Of a stretch of 9,023 nt of DNA, positions 5,295 through 9,023 are shown one piece after another; position 1 is the stretch's first letter, and every line of letters begins with the position of its first letter. The position numbers and the translations under genes are program-made. The notes under the pieces were generated by a model. That model was not told the origin of the DNA, did not search any database, and saw only the letters and a list, made by a program, of their open reading frames with translations. This stretch comes from Pseudopedobacter sp038237895 (GTDB lineage: Bacteria > Bacteroidota > Bacteroidia > Sphingobacteriales > Sphingobacteriaceae): the NCBI GenBank assembly GCA_038237895.1, contig JBBRYE010000136.1:1-9023 (forward strand), read 5' to 3'.

Positions 5295-7976
5295 ATGAGT
5301 ATGACCGCCAAAGAAATTCGTCAGCAATTTTTAGACTTTTTTGAATCTAAAGGACATCAAATTGTTCCTTCTGCACCAATTGTTGTTAAAAACGACCCAA
5401 CATTGATGTTTACAAATGCTGGTATGAATCAGTTTAAAGATTTGTTTTTGGGCGAAGCGGCCATCAAATATCCTCGAGTTGCAGATACGCAGCGTTGTTT
5501 GCGAGTTTCTGGTAAACATAACGATTTGGAAGAAGTGGGTATTGATACCTATCATCATACCATGTTTGAAATGTTGGGGAATTGGAGTTTTGGCGATTAT
5601 TTTAAAAAAGAAGCCATTGCCTGGAGCTGGGAATTACTCACCGAAGTTTATAGATTACCAAAAGACAGATTGTACGTTACCATTTTTGAAGGAGACGAAA
5701 AGGAAGGTTTAGCTAAAGACCAGGAAGCTTATGATTTTTGGAAACAATATGTGGATGAAGATAGAATCCTTTTAGGAAATAAAAAAGACAACTTTTGGGA
5801 AATGGGCGAAACCGGTCCATGTGGTCCTTGTTCTGAAATTCATTTTGATAGTAGAAGTGATGATGATAGAAAAAAGGTTAGTGGAGCTACTTTGGTTAAT
5901 GCAGATGACCCACTGGTAATTGAGATATGGAATAATGTTTTTATGCAATTTAACCGCCAGAAAGATGGAAGCTTAAAAACTTTACCTGCACAACATGTAG
6001 ATACAGGAATGGGTTTTGAGCGTTTGGTACGCATTATTCAGAATAAAACCTCCAATTATGATACGGATGTTTTCCAGCCGATGATCCAATTTATTGCTGA
6101 AAAATCTGGAATCAACTACGGAAAAGAAGAAAAAACAGATATCGCCATGCGAGTAATGGCAGACCATATTAGAGCAATTTCTTTTGCTATTGCTGATGGA
6201 ACTTTGCCAGCAAATAATAAAGCTGGATATGTAATTCGTAGAATTTTAAGAAGAGCAGTTAGGTATTCTTATCAATATCTAAATTTAAAAGAACCATTTT
6301 TAAATCAATTAGTTCCAATTTTATCTAAACAATTTGAAGGAGTTTTTGATGAATTGTACGCTCAAAAGGATTTTGTTCAGAAAGTTGTTTTGGAAGAGGA
6401 AATTTCTTTTTTAAGAACTTTAGAGAAAGGCATATCAAGATTTGATGGAAGTCTTCTAACAGGATTTACAGGAGAATATGCTTTTAGAAATCATAAAATA
6501 GAAGATAAATCTAAACAGATTTCGAAAATAATCTCAGGAGATTTTGCTTTTGAACTTTACGATACTTTCGGTTTCCCAATAGATTTAACAGAATTGATGG
6601 CTCGCGAAATAGGCTTATCTGTAGATATGCAAGGTTTCGAAGCTGAACTTCAAAAACAAAAAAACCGTTCAAGAGCAGCAACAGCTATTGATACAGAAGA
6701 TTGGATTATCGTAAACGAAGGAGAAGAATCTGAATTTGTCGGCTATCATGATTTAGAAATTCATGCCCAAATTTTAAAATATCGTAAAGTTACTGCTAAA
6801 GGAAAAACCCAATATCAATTGGTGTTGGATAGAACTCCTTTTTATGCAGAAAGTGGTGGACAAGTGGGTGATACTGGTTTATTAATAGGAGAGGGCGAAG
6901 AAGTAATTATTAAAGATACCAAAAAAGAAAATGGGTTAATCATTCATTTTGTAGATGCTTTGCCAAATGATTTAGAATCTCGGTTTTTAGCTCGGGTAAA
7001 TTCTCAACAAAGAATTTTAACAGAAAATAATCATTCTGCAACGCATCTTTTACATGCTGCTTTAAAAATGGTTTTAGGAAATCATGTCAACCAAAAAGGA
7101 AGTTTAGTAAATGAAAACTTTCTAAGATTTGATTTTTCGCATTTCTCTAAAGTAACTGATGAAGAAATCAATCAGATTGAAAGCATCGTTAATGAAAAAA
7201 TCAGAGAAAATATTCAATTAAAAGAAGAAATCAATGTGGATTATCAACAAGCTTTAGATAGCGGCGTAACTGCTTTGTTTGGAGAAAAATATGGAGATTT
7301 TGTGAGGGTAATTACTTTTGGTGAAGGTTATTCAAAAGAATTATGCGGAGGAACTCACGTTCCCGCAACTGGACAAATTGGTTATTTCAAAATCATTTCT
7401 GAAAGTGCCGTAGCAGCGGGAGTGAGGAGAATTGAAGCCATAACAGCAATAAAAGCAGAAGAATTTATCCATCAGCAAGATGAATTATTAAAATCTTTAA
7501 AAGAATTGCTAAAAAATCCTCAAGATTTATCAAAATCGATTGCTGCATTAATAGAAGAAAACAGTAAGCTTAAAAAAGAAGTTGAAAAAGCTATAATGGC
7601 AAAATCTGCGGGTTTAAAAGATGAGCTAAAAGATAAAGTTCAAAATATAAATGGTGTTAACTTTTTGGCAGAGGAAGTTAATTTGCCAAATGCAGAAGCC
7701 ATAAAAAACCTGGCTTATCAATTAAAAGATGTCGTAGAGAATTTGTATCTCGTTTTGGCAGCAAATATCGAAGGAAAACCTTTATTAACTGTTATGATTT
7801 CTGAAAATTTAGTTAAAGAAAAAGGGATGAACGCTGGCAGTATTGTAAGGGAATTGGCAAAGGAAATTCAAGGCGGCGGCGGTGGACAAACGTTTTTTGC
7901 TACTGCTGGTGGGAAAAATGTTGCTGGTTTGAAGAATGCTTTGGAGAAAGCAAAAACTTTTATCCATAATTTATGA
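5295..7976 (+). CDS. alaS: Alanine--tRNA ligase (AlaRS)
   Basis: This cytoplasmic enzyme charges tRNA-Ala and clears mischarged Ser/Gly-tRNA. From ATG 5295 it is 893 residues and full-length. The class II catalytic core shows KNDPTLMFTNAGMNQF, LGNWSFGDYFKKEA, GETGPCGPCSEIHFD (about 171-185), HVDTGMGFERLV (235-246) and GYVIRRILRRAVRY (311-324). The editing domain has TPFYAESGGQVGDTG, the metal ligands HSATH (H580, H584) and CGGTH (C684, H688). The C-terminal C-Ala domain ends with the glycine-rich GGGGGQTFF. Residues about 382-410 look longer than usual before SGDFAFELYDTFGFP. A TTG at 5286 is in frame, but it lies inside the -7 promoter box, so I reject it. ATG 5301 (MTAKEIRQQF) is an equally good start. 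The stop overlaps the next gene by 4 nt. Confidence 0.98.
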   Translation: MSMTAKEIRQQFLDFFESKGHQIVPSAPIVVKNDPTLMFTNAGMNQFKDLFLGEAAIKYPRVADTQRCLRVSGKHNDLEEVGIDTYHHTMFEMLGNWSFGDYFKKEAIAWSWELLTEVYRLPKDRLYVTIFEGDEKEGLAKDQEAYDFWKQYVDEDRILLGNKKDNFWEMGETGPCGPCSEIHFDSRSDDDRKKVSGATLVNADDPLVIEIWNNVFMQFNRQKDGSLKTLPAQHVDTGMGFERLVRIIQNKTSNYDTDVFQPMIQFIAEKSGINYGKEEKTDIAMRVMADHIRAISFAIADGTLPANNKAGYVIRRILRRAVRYSYQYLNLKEPFLNQLVPILSKQFEGVFDELYAQKDFVQKVVLEEEISFLRTLEKGISRFDGSLLTGFTGEYAFRNHKIEDKSKQISKIISGDFAFELYDTFGFPIDLTELMAREIGLSVDMQGFEAELQKQKNRSRAATAIDTEDWIIVNEGEESEFVGYHDLEIHAQILKYRKVTAKGKTQYQLVLDRTPFYAESGGQVGDTGLLIGEGEEVIIKDTKKENGLIIHFVDALPNDLESRFLARVNSQQRILTENNHSATHLLHAALKMVLGNHVNQKGSLVNENFLRFDFSHFSKVTDEEINQIESIVNEKIRENIQLKEEINVDYQQALDSGVTALFGEKYGDFVRVITFGEGYSKELCGGTHVPATGQIGYFKIISESAVAAGVRRIEAITAIKAEEFIHQQDELLKSLKELLKNPQDLSKSIAALIEENSKLKKEVEKAIMAKSAGLKDELKDKVQNINGVNFLAEEVNLPNAEAIKNLAYQLKDVVENLYLVLAANIEGKPLLTVMISENLVKEKGMNAGSIVRELAKEIQGGGGGQTFFATAGGKNVAGLKNALEKAKTFIHNL

Positions 7977-8629
7977 AAAAATTAATTTTAATCATAATTG
8001 CTTTAATGTCAGTTCATTTCGCCAATGCGCAAGATGTATATCAATATGGTAAATTGATTTTAAAAACAGGAGACACCATTATTTGTCAGATAGATGTTTA
8101 TGAGCCTTATTTATTTGTCTCAAATCATGATTTGCTGGGAAAAGAAGTTGTTAAATATAAATTAGATGATATTGTCAATAGAATTCATTTAGATGAAGTT
8201 AAAGAACTGTATTTAGATACTTTGAGATACCATAGAATAAAATATGTTTATAAAACTGTTCCAATCCATGGAATGGATGCTAAAGAAATTCAAGAAGATC
8301 GTTTTGTCGCAGTTCTTATTGATTCAAAATGTAAACTTTTCAAATCAGGAGAAGTAAAGAAGAATAGTATGGGAATATATCAAAGCTTTCCAACTAGCGC
8401 TTTGATGAACGCTAACAAAGAAACTTGGAATTTGTACAAATATTTAGATATTGATTATTTCATTTTAGCTAACAATAAAATTTTCAAGATTAGTTCTATA
8501 GGTTTTAAAAATGATTCTAAGAAAGCGTTTTCTGACTGCCTTCAAATTTTAAAGAAATTGGATGATAAAACCTTTAAATATAAACAGATTGAAGATTTAG
8601 TAAAATTCGCTAACGAAAATTGTTATTAA
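7973..8629 (+). CDS. Secreted protein of unknown function, cotranscribed with alaS
   Basis: This 218-residue protein starts with a clear Sec signal peptide: basic MKK, hydrophobic LILIIIALMSVHF, then ANAQ with likely cleavage after A19. There is no lipobox cysteine at the cleavage site. The mature part opens with YGKLILKTGDTIICQI, a pattern common in uncharacterised Bacteroidota exported proteins (strand, then GDTI), followed by strand-rich segments such as VKELYLDTLRYHRI and FVAVLIDSKCKLFKSG. The C-terminus, KAFSDCLQILKKLDDKTFKYKQIEDLVKFANENCY read in parts, matches the helical end of such proteins (F-DC-L, then a final Cys). C169 and C217 could pair in the periplasm. The ATG overlaps the alaS TGA as ATGA, implying co-transcription. 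The function and any link to tRNA charging are unknown. Confidence 0.85.
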   Translation: MKKLILIIIALMSVHFANAQDVYQYGKLILKTGDTIICQIDVYEPYLFVSNHDLLGKEVVKYKLDDIVNRIHLDEVKELYLDTLRYHRIKYVYKTVPIHGMDAKEIQEDRFVAVLIDSKCKLFKSGEVKKNSMGIYQSFPTSALMNANKETWNLYKYLDIDYFILANNKIFKISSIGFKNDSKKAFSDCLQILKKLDDKTFKYKQIEDLVKFANENCY

Positions 8630-8640
8630 AACTAATTAGA

Positions 8641-8652
8641 AAAAAATTTTTT
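8641..8652. other. A6T6 tract after the last gene
   Basis: AAAAAATTTTTT is a 12-bp palindrome 11 nt after the last stop codon, directly before the first hairpin of the array. It may bend DNA. It is not a hairpin terminator by itself, but together with the 8657-8680 hairpin it may slow transcription. Confidence 0.35.
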
Positions 8653-8656
8653 AACC

Positions 8657-8680
8657 ATGGTCTGTGTCCTCACAGACCAT
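8657..8680. repeat. Array copy F1, perfect hairpin
   Basis: ATGGTCTGTG (8657-8666) pairs perfectly with CACAGACCAT (8671-8680) around TCCT, a 10-bp stem. It is the most intact copy and the first after the secreted-protein gene. It has no U-run on either side close enough for a standard terminator. Confidence 0.85.
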
Positions 8681-8687
8681 TTAATTT

Positions 8688-8781
8688 AAGTTTTTAACGA
8701 TGGTCTGTGTCCTCACGGATCATTTACATTAAAGTTTTTAACGATGGTCTGTGTCCTCACGGATCATTTACATTAAAGTTT
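8688..8781. repeat. Tandem duplication containing copies F2 and F3
   Basis: Positions 8688-8737 are identical over 50 nt to 8732-8781, a tandem copy with a 44-nt period. Each copy holds one hairpin whose right arm is changed to CACGGATC. The identity shows recent duplication within the array. Confidence 0.9.
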
Positions 8782-8853
8782 CGGTCTGTGAGGACACAGA
8801 CCAATGTAGTGAAGTTTAGCTTTATAAAAGGCTATAACTTTTATTGTCTGATA
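8773..8853. repeat. Macro-repeat tail, copy 1 (R hairpin plus conserved tail)
   Basis: This 81-nt block matches 8943-9023 with only two differences (8801 C versus T, 8805 T versus G), offset 170 nt. It holds an R-orientation hairpin (8783-8802). It also holds a second hairpin, ATAAAAG (8824-8830) with CTTTTAT (8838-8844), around a 7-nt loop. Confidence 0.9.
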
Positions 8854-8942
8854 AATTTGTAATACTCAACCAGGGACTGTGTCCTCACAGACCATTTAAT
8901 TTAAGTTTTTAACGTTAATCTGTGCCTCACAGACCATTAAAT

Positions 8943-9023
8943 TTAAAGTTTCGGTCTGTGAGGACACAGATCAAGGTAGTGAAGTTTAGCTTTATAAAAG
9001 GCTATAACTTTTATTGTCTGATA
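8943..9023. repeat. Macro-repeat tail, copy 2 (reaches window edge)
   Basis: This is the second copy of the 81-nt block, 79 of 81 positions identical to 8773-8853. Its R hairpin right arm is CACAGATC, giving one G-T wobble. The second hairpin, ATAAAAG/CTTTTAT, is unchanged. The match continues to the last base of the window, so the array probably extends beyond it. Confidence 0.9.

Larger units (their letters stand above)
8657..9023. repeat. REP-like hairpin array in two orientations, running off the window
   Basis: Seven copies of a small palindrome with arms GGTCTGTG/CACAGACC fill this stretch. Five have loop TCCT or CCT (orientation F): 8657-8680, 8700-8723, 8744-8767, 8872-8895 and 8917-8935. 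Two have loop AGGA (orientation R): 8783-8802 and 8953-8972. F copies are spaced 43-45 nt apart by AT-rich linkers such as TTTAATTTAAGTTTTTAACG. Each R copy is followed by a conserved tail of about 50 nt. The order is F-F-F-R-tail, F-F-R-tail. Short palindromes in mixed orientation between genes are typical of REP sequences mobilised by RAYT (Y1) transposases, but no such gene lies in the window, so that link is inference. No coding frame is credible here. Confidence 0.85.

Noticed and set aside
5331..6167. Four short open frames inside the first part of alaS, on both strands
   Set aside because: All lie within conserved catalytic-domain coding sequence of alaS and show no protein-like features.
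8657..8680. Classical intrinsic terminator for the alaS transcript
   Set aside because: The stem is good, but the following sequence is TTAATTTAAG rather than an uninterrupted U-run, and identical hairpins recur away from gene ends.
8657..9023. CRISPR array
   Set aside because: The repeated units are palindromes in both orientations with repeated, not unique, linkers of irregular length, and no cas gene is present.

Overview
The window looks like chromosomal DNA from a Bacteroidota bacterium of the Sphingobacteriaceae/Pedobacter type. The evidence is AT-rich DNA, start codons without Shine-Dalgarno sequences, several TAnnTTTG (-7) promoter boxes, and RuvB, NuoA/NuoB and AlaRS sequences of Bacteroidota character. 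The assignment rests on recognised protein style, not on a database search.

Layout. Positions 1-192 hold the end of a plus-strand membrane-protein gene. It faces a minus-strand block of a 211-residue protein of unknown function (221-856) and ruvB (884-1906). A strong bidirectional terminator (191-222) separates the two. A gene-free stretch (1907-2247) carries a composite intergenic repeat. It is followed by a minus-strand nuoA-nuoB pair (2248-3323) with no nuoC after it. A second gene-free stretch (3324-3791) contains a diverged direct repeat and a short periodic motif. The plus strand then carries an HI0933/YhiN-family flavoprotein (3792-4991), a 61-residue small protein (5025-5210), alaS (5295-7976) and a secreted protein of unknown function overlapping alaS by 4 nt (7973-8629). 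The end of the window (8657-9023) is an array of seven small hairpin repeats in two orientations, organised into a 170-bp macro-repeat and still running at the window edge.

The genes are mostly housekeeping: Holliday-junction branch migration (ruvB), respiratory complex I (nuoAB), tRNA charging (alaS) and possibly rRNA modification (HI0933 family). They do not form one pathway. No defence system, prophage, CRISPR array, tRNA or rRNA was seen.

The less ordinary content is non-coding. There are four apparent families of intergenic repeats, with the terminal hairpin array the most striking. Several -7 promoter boxes also lie only 4-6 nt before start codons, suggesting leaderless or nearly leaderless mRNAs. 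I found no convincing undescribed multi-gene system.
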